64,000 nucleotides of DNA, from contig NZ_CP080572.1 of NCBI RefSeq assembly GCF_023746595.1, positions 124,001 to 188,000 on the forward strand, read 5' to 3'. Within the stretch, counting starts at the first letter, position 1. The number at the start of each line of letters is the position of its first letter. The notes under the pieces were generated by a model. That model was given only the letters and a program-made list of their open reading frames with translations, searched no databases and was not told the DNA's origin. Shown here piece by piece: positions 54,378 to 62,871 of this stretch. This DNA comes from Thermococcus argininiproducens (GTDB lineage Archaea > Methanobacteriota_B > Thermococci > Thermococcales > Thermococcaceae). The position numbers and the translations under genes are program-made.

Positions 54378-55547
54378 TTAAAATTTAATAAAACTTTCCC
54401 ATGTCTTAGTGTCCTTAAGACCGTGTCCGGTAGCTACTACAACAACTCTTTCGTCTTTATCGATTATTCCTTCTTCCCTCATCTGCCTTGCAAGAGCAAG
54501 GGCAGTTGAAGAGGATGGCTCAACAAAAAGACCTTCCTTTCCAAGCAATAAACCAGCATTCATAGCTTCTTCATTTGTTACGATACCTAGGTGTCCTCTA
54601 CTCTCCTCTATAGCCCTTAGAACATTTTCTCCATCTACAGGTGCTTTAACAGCTATTGCCGATGCTACTGTAGGCCTCTTTTCCTTCCTTGGCTTAATAG
54701 GCATTTTCTCTTTCCAGGCCCTTACTATGGCATCGTAGCCTTCCACTTGAACTCCAGCAATCTTTGGCAACCTTTCAATAAGACCCACTTTGTAGAACTC
54801 CTTTGCAGCTTTCCAGATAGCCCTTAGGTGAGTTCCCGCCCCAATTGGAACGACAATCCAATCGGGAGGGTCAAAACGAAGTTGATCAAAGATTTCAAAT
54901 GCCGTACTCTTTTGACCCTCAACCCTGTAATGATAATTGCCCGTTAAGTAATACTCTTCTTCCCGGGCCATCCTTTCACTTTCGGCTAGTGCCTCATCAT
55001 ATGTGCTTCCATGAATCTTTATTTTTGCCCCATAAACCACAGCCTGAACTAATTTACCTACTGGGGTTCCTTCTGGAACTACTATCGTCACCTCAAGTCC
55101 CGCTTTAGAACCATAAGCAGAGATACTAGCAGCCATGTTGCCTGTGGAAGCAACCACAACTTTTCTTGCATGAAATTCCAAAGCCTTTGTTATTTCAACG
55201 CTTGAACCCCTGTCCTTAAAGGCACCCGTTGGGTTCTCTCCTTCGTTCTTTATGTAAAGCCTTCCAAAATCAAGTTTTTTCTCAAGGTTTTTTACCCTGT
55301 AAAGCCGTGTGCCCCCCTCATTTAAGCTAACGATCTTTCTTAGATTTGAAACTGGGTAGAACATCCAATATTTCCATAACCTTGGAGCTTCCCTAAACCA
55401 TGCATCGTTATCCTCTATAAGCTCCCTTATTCCTTCATAATCGTATTGAACATCAAGTGGAGCTCCACACTCCTTACATTTATAGACACCACTTGCCAGA
55501 GAATATTCCCTATCACATTTTGTGCATTTTAACATAGTTTCAAACAT
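54378..55547 (-). CDS. thrC: Threonine synthase
   Basis: This PLP-dependent enzyme makes threonine from O-phosphohomoserine. The 389-residue protein opens with a four-cysteine zinc knuckle (CTKCDRE and CKECGAP, residues 7-33), common in archaeal ThrC. It has the PLP lysine motif ENPTGAFKDRGS near residue 113, ASTGNMAASISAYG near residue 135, and PIGAGTHLRAIWK near residue 230. The ATG at 55547 follows GAGGTGG. Confidence 0.9.
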   Translation of the reverse strand: MFETMLKCTKCDREYSLASGVYKCKECGAPLDVQYDYEGIRELIEDNDAWFREAPRLWKYWMFYPVSNLRKIVSLNEGGTRLYRVKNLEKKLDFGRLYIKNEGENPTGAFKDRGSSVEITKALEFHARKVVVASTGNMAASISAYGSKAGLEVTIVVPEGTPVGKLVQAVVYGAKIKIHGSTYDEALAESERMAREEEYYLTGNYHYRVEGQKSTAFEIFDQLRFDPPDWIVVPIGAGTHLRAIWKAAKEFYKVGLIERLPKIAGVQVEGYDAIVRAWKEKMPIKPRKEKRPTVASAIAVKAPVDGENVLRAIEESRGHLGIVTNEEAMNAGLLLGKEGLFVEPSSSTALALARQMREEGIIDKDERVVVVATGHGLKDTKTWESFIKF

Positions 55548-55693
55548 TTTAACCACCTCGTATTTTACATACCGGTCCTAGATGCTCGCATTCCGCCTTA
55601 AAGACAAGCTTTCTAGAGGGTTATAAAGATTGAGCGCTAACAAACGTACGAGCATGCACTTTTATGTGCTCTCAGCCACATAAGAATAGAAAT

Positions 55694-56788
55694 TTATTTA
55701 TTATACCTCAGCACATGGATATCCCTAACCACCCGATGTCTCTCTTCAAAGTCTGTGTATCTTGCCATGACTTCAAAACCAAGCTTTTCAAGCCATTTTC
55801 TCTCTTTTCTATAAATCCTGCCATCATTGAGCTTATAGGCTGGAAAGACAAAAACAACCCTTCCATGCCTCTTCAAAACATCCCTAAACCTATCAAAAAC
55901 AGTGTAATAGAATCTATCAAGCTCATTTGCAAGTTTTATTGCTTCTCCTTTAGTAGGGTGATATTTCAAAGGCTTGCCCATATAAGGCTCTGTAACTATT
56001 GCATCAAATTTGACTCTGAAGCAACGTTTGAGTTTTCTTGCATCACAAACTTCGAGATGGGCGCTCTTTCTAACCCTAAATTCCTTTTTCAACCACTTTA
56101 AGTTCTCTTTGGCCCCATTGATAGCTTTGGGATTGGAATCACTCCCATAAGCATTAAGACCTTGAAGCAAGAACTCCTGCACTATTGTGCCTATACCACA
56201 AAATGGATCAAGAAAGTTACCTTGTCTAATTTCGGTTAGATTTACCATTATTCTAGCCAAACGTGGGGGTATTGAAAGAATCGCCCTCTGCACAGGCCTT
56301 TCAACATCGAGCTTTTTAAGCTCAAAGGGATCTGCTACAGCAATTGTCTCTCCCACATAGAGATTTCTCCCAAAGATAAAGACAAAGTCCTTAACTTCTG
56401 GAAAACCTTTTAAAACAAGTTCTGAGGGCATTGCATAGACCTTAGCAGGTTTAAAGAACTTGGAAGAACCTTGAGATTTAAAATGTTTCTTTATCCCACT
56501 CCCAAGCTTTCTCCAAAGCTTCCAATCATCTTTTCCGTAAATGCTCACGGTAAAATGCTTGGTATATTCCAGACCCCGTATCGCTTCTTCCTCCTCTCCA
56601 ACAATCTTCACAAGCTTTAAAGAGCCTCCAAGTTTATGAAAAAGCCGTTCTACGCTTTTATCACCATCAAAAACCATCCAATGTTTAGAACTCTCAATGA
56701 TTTTAATCTTTAATCCAAATCTCTTTGTAAACGCCAAGAATTCGGCTTCGCTAAGCCTCGGGTTTTTCCCATAGATGATCGCATACAT
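55694..56788 (-). CDS. TRM11/UPF0020-type RNA methyltransferase
   Basis: The 364-residue protein has an N-terminal THUMP-like part (residues 1-160) and a C-terminal SAM methyltransferase domain with motif I FLDPFCGIGTIVQEFLLQG near residue 194 and motif IV VTEPYMGKP near residue 268. This resembles TrmG10/TRM11 tRNA guanosine-N2 methylases, but the usual DPPYG is EPYMG, so it is a paralogue or acts differently. The promoter holds a 12-base palindrome next to the ATG. Confidence 0.77.
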   Translation of the reverse strand: MYAIIYGKNPRLSEAEFLAFTKRFGLKIKIIESSKHWMVFDGDKSVERLFHKLGGSLKLVKIVGEEEEAIRGLEYTKHFTVSIYGKDDWKLWRKLGSGIKKHFKSQGSSKFFKPAKVYAMPSELVLKGFPEVKDFVFIFGRNLYVGETIAVADPFELKKLDVERPVQRAILSIPPRLARIMVNLTEIRQGNFLDPFCGIGTIVQEFLLQGLNAYGSDSNPKAINGAKENLKWLKKEFRVRKSAHLEVCDARKLKRCFRVKFDAIVTEPYMGKPLKYHPTKGEAIKLANELDRFYYTVFDRFRDVLKRHGRVVFVFPAYKLNDGRIYRKERKWLEKLGFEVMARYTDFEERHRVVRDIHVLRYNK

Positions 56789-56791
56789 GAT

Positions 56792-56803
56792 GGGGAATTC
56801 CCC
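56792..56803. promoter_or_regulatory. GGGGAATTCCCC palindrome at the RNA methylase start
   Basis: The 12-base perfect palindrome lies four bases before the ATG (56788, reverse strand), directly after a reverse-strand TATA-like TTTTTAAATAC. It covers the expected transcript start, a usual site for repressor binding. Confidence 0.35.
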
Positions 56804-56883
56804 ACCGTATTTAAAAATGTTTGGAGATTAAAACACAAAATTCTTAAATTAAGCTGCCATTAATTGCTCTCTGGTGAATTTTC

Positions 56884-57675
56884 ATGAGCCTTGAAGAGCT
56901 CTATCGCTACCTCCGATGGAGGATGGACCCAGAGGATGAAAGGGCAGTAATGAGGTTTTGGAGAATAGTTAAAGCTTTTGAAGTTTTGAAAGAGAAGAAT
57001 TTACTCCCCGCCAATCCAAGAGTCTTAGACATCTGTGCTGGCACAGGAATAGCGGGAGTCGCCATGGCAAAAGCAATGAACGCAAAAGCCCTGACTGTTC
57101 TTGATGCAAGAGAAGAAGACCTCAAAAAAGTCGAAAAATGGGTTGAAATAGCAGATTTAGACTTAAAACCTGAAGTCATCGTTGGAGATGCAAGAGAGGT
57201 CTCAAAACTCGTTGGTGAGCATGACATAGCCCTTCTCTGGGGCCTAACAATGCCTCATTTTGATGCCTTTGATGCCGTAAAATTGTTCACAAATGTCGCC
57301 TTGACGTTAAGTGAGAATGGAGTCTTTCTTCTCGAGGAAACTGACAGAGTTTATGGGATATTCTATCAAGTTGGGTATAAAGATATGCTAATTGAAACCA
57401 AAACGGAAGAATATGCCCTTATATCAGTTCACGAAGGTTACGATCCAATTAGAGGTGTTTTCAAAAGAACTTACTACAAGCTTCCCGGGTTTGAAAAAGT
57501 AACAGAACAAGAACATAGACTCTGGGACATTGCCTCTCAACTTGCACTTGGAAGCATCTTCTTTAGAGAACACCGTCTTATTTCCAAAATGGAACATGGT
57601 ATAACAGGAGTCTCTAACATAATATACTTAAAAGCCCCCAGAAAGAAAATAGCAACGGAGCTGGAGGAAGGTTAA
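56884..57675 (+). CDS. Class I SAM-dependent methyltransferase
   Basis: The 263-residue methyltransferase has motif I VLDICAGTGIAGVAMAKAM near residue 45, an acidic LTVLDAREEDLKKVEKW near residue 70, and LLWGLTMPHFDAFD near residue 117. An N-terminal helical cap SLEELYRYLRWRMDPEDERA may bind the substrate, which is unknown. GGTGA precedes the ATG. The next gene begins at the base after its stop. Confidence 0.8.
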   Translation: MSLEELYRYLRWRMDPEDERAVMRFWRIVKAFEVLKEKNLLPANPRVLDICAGTGIAGVAMAKAMNAKALTVLDAREEDLKKVEKWVEIADLDLKPEVIVGDAREVSKLVGEHDIALLWGLTMPHFDAFDAVKLFTNVALTLSENGVFLLEETDRVYGIFYQVGYKDMLIETKTEEYALISVHEGYDPIRGVFKRTYYKLPGFEKVTEQEHRLWDIASQLALGSIFFREHRLISKMEHGITGVSNIIYLKAPRKKIATELEEG

Positions 57676-58077
57676 ATGCTTTTCGAGATAGAAATTCCAA
57701 CAAGGAAAGAGTTTGAACTTATTGATATAACCTCCATGATAAATGAAAAAGTAAAGGAAGCAAAGGTTAAGGAAGGAATTGCAGTTATTTTTACTAGACA
57801 TACGACCACGGCACTCTTCATTAACGAAAACGAAAGTGGCTTAGTTGCTGATGTTAAAGAGTTTTTTGAAAAGCTAGTTCCAAAGGGAGAAGGTTATCAC
57901 CATGATAGAATAGACAATAACGCCCATTCTCACCTGAGGAGCATAATCTTAAACCCGAGCATTGCAATCCCCATAAAGGACGGAAGACTTTTGCTAGGAA
58001 CATGGCAGAGTGTTATCTTTGCAGAGTTGGATGGTCCACGAAGAAGGAAGATCTTTGTGAAGATCTGTAAGTGCTAA
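57676..58077 (+). CDS. YjbQ/UPF0047 family protein
   Basis: The 133-residue protein of the secondary thiamine-phosphate-synthase-like YjbQ family shows IAVIFTRHTTTALFINENES near residue 36, HHDRIDNNAHSHLRSIIL near residue 75 with its conserved His residues, and GTWQSVIFAELDGPRRRKI at the end. The true function is uncertain. It starts one base after the methyltransferase stop, so they are likely cotranscribed. Confidence 0.88.
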   Translation: MLFEIEIPTRKEFELIDITSMINEKVKEAKVKEGIAVIFTRHTTTALFINENESGLVADVKEFFEKLVPKGEGYHHDRIDNNAHSHLRSIILNPSIAIPIKDGRLLLGTWQSVIFAELDGPRRRKIFVKICKC

Positions 58078-58121
58078 CTAAGAAACTTTTCCTCTCTTTT
58101 AATTATCCAAAGACCAAGTAG

Positions 58122-58621
58122 GGAAGTAGGTACCTCGACCTAAAGCCCCTCAATATTCTCCTCAAGCCTGATTTAACTCCCAAAATTACTGACTGGGGGT
58201 TAGCAAAGATAAGTGCAAGAAGCTCACTATCACAAAAAGTGGGTATTCTCCCCTTTATGCTGCTCCAGAACAGCTTGATGAGAAACGCGAGGAATTGAAA
58301 AAGAGCCTTGTGGAAACGAAGCAAACACTCAAGAGAAGCCACTCAAGGGAGGAGATACAAAGGCTCACAATAGAGGCCGTTGGGAAAACTGCAAAGATAG
58401 CCATTCTAAGCGCGAAGCTCAACGATAAGGCTGAACCCCTGAACGCCTTGGAGGATCTAAAGTTCTATACGAGAGAGAACCTTGACGAGCTGTTGAACAC
58501 AATAAGCCAAATAGAAATCCTGATCAAGGAGGGTATTCCCGTTAGTGACGATCTGGTTGAGATGCTCAAAGTCCTGCTTCACAGAATCGAGATGGAGATG
58601 CAGTATAGGAGAGATGTATGA
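58122..58621 (+). pseudogene. Decayed Ser/Thr protein kinase gene
   Basis: Translating 58131 onward gives YLDLKPLNILLKPDLTPKIT followed by DWGLAKIS: kinase subdomains VI and VII with DLKPxN and a DWG in place of DFG. The frame then shifts near 58240 into GYSPLYAAPEQLDEK (the APE motif), which joins the open frame to 58621, a helical C-terminal part. The N-terminal lobe with the ATP-binding loop is absent. It is clearly the relic of a kinase with a helical extension. Confidence 0.72.
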
Positions 58622-58664
58622 CAAAACTAACAAATCCTTTAAAAAGTTTAGTTATATTTATTAT

Positions 58665-59240
58665 ATGGTGATTGAAATGCGTCCACCAACGAGAAGAGAA
58701 AGGGTGTACATAGCACTTTGGGAAATTGGAAAATCAAGAATAGCCCAACTCGCAGAGATTACAGAACTCAAGTACCCGTATGTTCATCGGGAAGTTAGAA
58801 GGCTTGAAAAAGAGGGGGTTATTATAAACAACGCCGGAACTGTTGAAATCATTGACAGAAAGGCTTTCGTTATGCTCTGGAGTGAAGACAAGAGGGCCAT
58901 ATTCGAAAGAGTAAGGCCCGCGAGAGTCAAAATGATGCCATCAACCGAGGTTTTACTTTCCGGCTCTGGGGCATTGTGGGTTATTGGAAAAGTGGTAAGC
59001 CCCACGGGAGGCATAGTGTATCTTGAAAAGCCAGGCGATATTTCAAAGCTAAGGTCAGGAAGAGGGCACACGTTTTCCATCTACACTTATGATGACTTTG
59101 TCTTTCGTTTTGCAAAGGAGTTGAGGGGCTTTAGAATCCCACCATGGGGAATGGTATTGGCAGATTTACTGGCTCAGGGGATGTATACGAGGCTTTTTGA
59201 GGAAGTCTTCGAGGAGGTTGTAAGAAATGGAGGAGATTAA
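58665..59240 (+). CDS. AbiEi-like winged-helix antitoxin
   Basis: The 191-residue protein has an N-terminal winged helix: RRERVYIALWEIGKSRIAQL, ITELKYPYVHREVRRLEKEG. The mixed C-terminal domain has VLLSGSGALWVIGKVVSPTG. Followed by a nucleotidyltransferase toxin, it fits the antitoxin and autoregulator of an AbiE-like type IV toxin-antitoxin pair. ATG at 58665 or 58677 is possible; the frame upstream overlaps the kinase relic. Confidence 0.68.
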   Translation: MVIEMRPPTRRERVYIALWEIGKSRIAQLAEITELKYPYVHREVRRLEKEGVIINNAGTVEIIDRKAFVMLWSEDKRAIFERVRPARVKMMPSTEVLLSGSGALWVIGKVVSPTGGIVYLEKPGDISKLRSGRGHTFSIYTYDDFVFRFAKELRGFRIPPWGMVLADLLAQGMYTRLFEEVFEEVVRNGGD

Positions 59241-59288
59241 AACCCTGAGAACCCAGATAACCCAATCATCAAAGCTTCAATAGAAGAC

Positions 59289-60014
59289 ATGCTCAGAATA
59301 GCCAAAGATTTAGATGTAATACTTGCGGGAGGATGGGCGGTTTATCACTGGTTGAGTAAGTGGGATCTAAACGGTGTCCCCTCGGTTGATGTGGATTTCC
59401 TTGTTAGACGGGAGTCTTTTGAGGAGGTGCATTTAAAGCTGAGGGAACTGGGCTATCAAAGTTCAGGCTTCAGATACTTTAAAGTGGTTAAAGATGAGGA
59501 ACTTCCATTCCTTGAGGAGAGGTTGAATGTTGATTTGCTCTTTGACAGGAAACCCACCAAGCTGAGCTTTGAGAGTCCCTATGTGAGAGCAATATTTGAG
59601 GAAGAATACTATTCCATTGAAAGGTTTGAGTTTGAGGGGCTCTCTGGAAAAGTCAGAGTTGTCCTCCCTGAGGCTCTTATGGTACTAAAGCTCGATATAT
59701 ACTCCAACCCGACATATCCTGAGGAGAAGAGAGAAAAGCACTGGAAGGACATGGTTGACATATATTCCCTCTTTATGGATGCTCCCAGCTTGAAGACCAA
59801 AGTTTTTGAAAATCTCTACAAGGTTAAGCCGTTCTCATTTGAGCACCTTGAAATGTTCTTTTCAAAGGAAAGCAGGGAGCTTATGGATGTTACATCTATT
59901 ATTATGGAGTATGTCGGCCTTCCATTCGACAGAGAAGGTTTGTTAATGAGAATTGATGATGTTAAAGAAAGCCTTAGCCTTGGAAGGACTGAAACTCGTT
60001 TGGAGGCTGGATGA
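59289..60014 (+). CDS. AbiEii-like nucleotidyltransferase toxin
   Basis: This 241-residue nucleotidyltransferase-fold protein has the motif AGGWAVYHWLSKW near residue 14 and VDVDFLVRRESF near residue 34 holding the catalytic aspartates, then VLPEALMVLKLDIYSNPTYP near residue 124. The homologous reading continues upstream of this ATG (NPENPDNPIIKASIEDMLRI) to the antitoxin's stop. A good ATG at 59227 would join it if the A-run at 59237-59240 were one base longer. So the true start may be 59227 with a frameshift, or the gene may be damaged. Confidence 0.7.
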   Translation: MLRIAKDLDVILAGGWAVYHWLSKWDLNGVPSVDVDFLVRRESFEEVHLKLRELGYQSSGFRYFKVVKDEELPFLEERLNVDLLFDRKPTKLSFESPYVRAIFEEEYYSIERFEFEGLSGKVRVVLPEALMVLKLDIYSNPTYPEEKREKHWKDMVDIYSLFMDAPSLKTKVFENLYKVKPFSFEHLEMFFSKESRELMDVTSIIMEYVGLPFDREGLLMRIDDVKESLSLGRTETRLEAG

Positions 60015-60144
60015 AATGCCAGTTGATTTATCCGGTCCATTGTTAAGTGAATTTGAAAAAACAAAGAAGGAGTTTGATAAAGCTGTCGCCAGAGGAGATA
60101 TGGAAACTGCAAGAGAGAGCCTGCAAAACGCCTTAAAGAGATAG
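59956..60144 (+). CDS. Small helical protein overlapping the toxin 3' end
   Basis: A possible 62-residue product starts inside the last 60 bases of the toxin gene and contains MPVDLSGPLLSEFEKTKKEF. It ends with ALKR; a shift of frame near 60125 would extend it to RLKEIEDMMKE. Composition looks coding, but the boundaries are uncertain. It may be a third, damaged gene of the toxin-antitoxin operon. Confidence 0.35.
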   Translation: MMLKKALALEGLKLVWRLDEMPVDLSGPLLSEFEKTKKEFDKAVARGDMETARESLQNALKR

Positions 60145-60254
60145 AAGACATGATGAAAGAATAAATCCCTTTCTTTTTTAATTATTAAAAATGACCATTT
60201 TTGACCAGTATATCCTTGTAGTTTGAGCATTCTATTAATAATTGGTGATGTGAG

Positions 60255-60365
60255 ATGGTTAGTTTCGAGAATTTGAGAAAGTTTTGGGAGCAAGAGAGAA
60301 GACCTGAACTTCAGAGAGAGCATGCGAAATACGAGGCAATGAACTTCCAAAGAAGAATGCTTTAG
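60255..60365 (+). CDS. Small unknown protein
   Basis: The 36-residue product begins MVSFENLRKFWEQERRPELQ. A GGTGATG ribosome site and the terminator-like hairpin 20 bases after its stop support it being expressed, or being the remnant of a longer gene. No family is recognised. Confidence 0.4.
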   Translation: MVSFENLRKFWEQERRPELQREHAKYEAMNFQRRML

Positions 60366-60383
60366 CGCTCATTAAAAAATTAA

Positions 60384-60420
60384 GCCAGAGAAAAGACTCT
60401 GGCATGACCTCATTTTTTTA
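60384..60420 (+). terminator. Hairpin plus T-run
   Basis: GCCAGAG-AAAAGA-CTCTGGC forms a perfect 7-base stem, followed by a T-run at 60413-60419. It lies shortly after the small gene at 60255. The rest of 60421-60657 holds no gene I can see; it contains the promoter of the next gene, with CCCTATATGG near 60622-60631. Confidence 0.55.
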
Positions 60421-60657
60421 TTTATCTCAAAGGGCCCCAAAGAAGATATTTAGGGACGGCACCTCAATTATCTGTCAACTAGCCGGAAATCCCCCAATTC
60501 ATCATGTCTAATCCAAAATAACGAACGAAAGTTTTATTATGTCAAAAATTGAACAGAATATAAGATAATATCACTCTAATAAATTATGTCCCTCTGGTTA
60601 CTGATCATTTCTAATCAGAAACCCTATATGGTTTGAGCAATAATAGATAGTAGTGGG

Positions 60658-61110
60658 ATGAAGATGCCAGAAGACCAAGATGTGGAGAAGCTATCAGAAG
60701 AGGTCAAAACATTAAGGAAAGCCCTTAATGAACTTATGAAGAGTTTTGAACTAGTTTCTAGTCTGGCTGAGAACTATCTTCGCCTAATAAACATATACGC
60801 TCAATACGGAGGACTAGGAATAGATGTGGTCGTCCCCCAACTACGACATGATCCCATTGCAAGAGAAATTGTAAAGATTCTTTTTGATCTAAAAAGTGCC
60901 AATATAAGCCAGATAGCCCAAGAATTAAAGAAAAGAAGAGGGAAAGCATCAAGAAATACTGTTAGGGAGAAACTCCACCACTTGATTGAGCTCAACATTG
61001 TCGAGGAAGCTAAGGGAGAGAGAGGAAACACTTATGCCCTTAAGAAAGAAGTGCTCAATAAGTGGTTTGATTTGATCGGAATCCCCATTAAGTTTGACCA
61101 AACAGAATAA
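60658..61110 (+). CDS. Winged-helix regulator with N-terminal coiled coil
   Basis: The 150-residue protein has a helical coiled-coil start (residues 8-50, VEKLSEEVKTLRKALNELMK) and then a winged helix: DPIAREIVKILFDLKSANIS, QIAQELKKRRGKASRNTVRE with the recognition helix, and EAKGERGNTYALKK as the wing. It is likely a DNA-binding regulator of itself and the two genes that follow it closely. Confidence 0.75.
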   Translation: MKMPEDQDVEKLSEEVKTLRKALNELMKSFELVSSLAENYLRLINIYAQYGGLGIDVVVPQLRHDPIAREIVKILFDLKSANISQIAQELKKRRGKASRNTVREKLHHLIELNIVEEAKGERGNTYALKKEVLNKWFDLIGIPIKFDQTE

Positions 61111-61127
61111 TTATTGAGGTGATTGAT

Positions 61128-61709
61128 ATGGAATTTGATGAAAAATTTGGAGAAGAAATAAAGAAAAAAATTGAAGAAGCCATGGAAAGTGAGATAGGAG
61201 CAAAGAAATTTATTGAACAAACCATCAGAGAACTCACACGAGAACTTAAAGAAGCAAAAAGTGAAGAAGATATAGAACTTATTGAAAGAAAAATCGAGGT
61301 TTTAGATGAGATGCTACGTGAAATGAAGGGCAAAAAGGGAAAAGAAGATGCAGAAGAACTAGAAGAAGTTCTCAGTACAGTCTCAGAGCATTTACCAAAA
61401 ATAATGGACTCAATTTTTGGCCCCATAAAAGGACTTCTAAACGATGTATATGATCCAGAGAAGGCAGAAAAGTTTGGAAAGAATGTGGCCAACTTTTACA
61501 AAGAACTTGTGGGTGCGGGAATGGACCCAGATAAGGCCTTTGAACTTACAAAAGAATATATGGATAGTATGAATGTGATTAAAACCCTAGTAGGGGCATT
61601 CATGAAAGAAAAGATGGGTAAACTCGAAGGGCTCAAAGAGCTCCAAAACCTTGGAAAGAAAAAAAGAAGAGAGATAGAAGTTGAGGAGGAGTTTGAGGAG
61701 GAGCTCTGA
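61128..61709 (+). CDS. Charged helical protein, unknown
   Basis: The 193-residue protein is rich in Glu and Lys, with heptad-like patterns along residues 5-80 (for example KSEEDIELIERKIEVLDEML). It has a less charged middle (PKIMDSIFGPIKGLLNDVYD) and an acidic tail. It has no signal or membrane segment. The start at 61128 follows GAGGTGAT. Its last base is shared with the ATG of the next gene; the three genes from 60658 form an operon. Confidence 0.7.
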   Translation: MEFDEKFGEEIKKKIEEAMESEIGAKKFIEQTIRELTRELKEAKSEEDIELIERKIEVLDEMLREMKGKKGKEDAEELEEVLSTVSEHLPKIMDSIFGPIKGLLNDVYDPEKAEKFGKNVANFYKELVGAGMDPDKAFELTKEYMDSMNVIKTLVGAFMKEKMGKLEGLKELQNLGKKKRREIEVEEEFEEEL

Positions 61710-61990
61710 TGGTTCTTTCGCTCTTTTTATCCTCTCTAAGGCTAATGTTGCTTCTACCTAAAATGCTGTGGCAGTTTGCAGGAATGAAAAGAGCAATTAA
61801 TAAAGGCAAAAGAAAATTCAAAAAAAGCCTAATTAAGAATGGGATTCCCAAAGAACTTGCAGAAGAGTTTGTAAAGGACTATGCAGTTATGGACGAGTTA
61901 TTAAACACTAAAAGACTTCTAAAAATTGCAAAGACCACTACTTCCTGGCATATTGAGCATAATATGCCAAAGCCTCCAAAAGCTCGTTAA
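61709..61990 (+). CDS. Small basic protein with hydrophobic N-terminus
   Basis: The 93-residue protein begins with a hydrophobic helix (MVLSLFLSSLRLMLLLPKML) that could be a membrane anchor, then a lysine-rich stretch and GIPKELAEEFVKDYAVMDEL. Unknown family. It overlaps the convergent GTPase gene by 53 bases, which is unusual for two real genes, but both frames look coding. Confidence 0.6.
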   Translation: MVLSLFLSSLRLMLLLPKMLWQFAGMKRAINKGKRKFKKSLIKNGIPKELAEEFVKDYAVMDELLNTKRLLKIAKTTTSWHIEHNMPKPPKAR

Positions 61991-62501
61991 ACCCCTCATA
62001 TGTGACCAAAGAGAGCATTATTGGTTTTTGTTCGAGTCTTTTCTTGATGAGCTCCCCAAGTTCTTCTACCTGTTCCCTTGGAATCAAGTCTATTTTGTTT
62101 ACTACCACAATAATTGGTTTTTCATATCTAAACTTTAAGAGGTGATGAAGCTTTTCCATCCCTCTATGCAAGCCGTATTGAGCGTCTATCATATGTATAA
62201 CTACATCAGCTGAAATAATCTCACTCAAAAGTTCTTTGAATTTCTCTTCGCTCAAGACTTTTCCTCTCAATTCATGCTGGGGGTCATATAGTCCAGCTGT
62301 ATCTATTAAAACCAATTCATCCACTCCACCAAATGGATTTTTCATGCTTTTTGGTATCTTAACCTTCCCAAAAGCCCTTCTAATAACGCCCTTAGTTGTT
62401 CCAGGGATTGGCATAGTCTCAGAAATTTTTCTGCCAAGAAGGGCATTCATGAGAGTAGACTTCCCAACATTCTCAGCACCAATAATCGCAACCTTTATCA
62501 T
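61938..62501 (-). CDS. Small Era/Obg-like GTPase
   Basis: The 187-residue GTP-binding protein has G1 GAENVGKST (residues 8-16), a G2-type threonine in PIPGTTKGVI, G3 DTAG near residue 66 and G4 NKID near residue 137. It consists of the G domain alone, so no RNA-binding KH domain as in Era. Role unknown; likely regulatory or ribosome-linked. Confidence 0.85.
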   Translation of the reverse strand: MIKVAIIGAENVGKSTLMNALLGRKISETMPIPGTTKGVIRRAFGKVKIPKSMKNPFGGVDELVLIDTAGLYDPQHELRGKVLSEEKFKELLSEIISADVVIHMIDAQYGLHRGMEKLHHLLKFRYEKPIIVVVNKIDLIPREQVEELGELIKKRLEQKPIMLSLVTYEGFNELLEALAYYAQYARK

Positions 62502-62554
62502 ATCTCACCACCAAATTATCCTCACGATGACTATATTATAAGGGTGATGGAAAA

Positions 62555-62869
62555 ATGCCCAAACGAGTTAAGTTCGGTCATAACTATTATTATATCCTCA
62601 GCATCGATGAATTGAAAGATGGCAAATTTCGCGGGAAGAATATTATGATAGAAGGCATTATAGAGGATAAAGCAACTATAGAATTTCTCCCAATGGAGCT
62701 TCCAAGTTATCGAACCACTTTTCATATAGATGGTCTCAAAATAGAATTCTCTGGGACACCAAATATAGGGAAGGGAGAGCTTGTTAAGGTTTATGGACGG
62801 TTCATAGGCGATGGAATAATCGCTAGAGCCATTGAAACAGAAAAGGCCCTATACATAACGGAGGAGTAA
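62555..62869 (+). CDS. Small OB-fold-like protein
   Basis: The 104-residue beta-rich protein (NIMIEGIIEDKATIEFLP, LVKVYGRFIGDGIIARAIET) resembles a single OB-fold nucleic-acid-binding domain, though I cannot name a family. GGTGAT precedes the ATG, and the HD-domain gene starts two bases after the stop. Confidence 0.6.
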   Translation: MPKRVKFGHNYYYILSIDELKDGKFRGKNIMIEGIIEDKATIEFLPMELPSYRTTFHIDGLKIEFSGTPNIGKGELVKVYGRFIGDGIIARAIETEKALYITEE

Positions 62870-62871
62870 TA

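Noticed and set aside
61088-61492. Serine/phenylalanine-rich reverse frame opposite the charged helical protein
   Set aside because: It mirrors the Glu/Lys-rich codons of the real gene and has no start signal.
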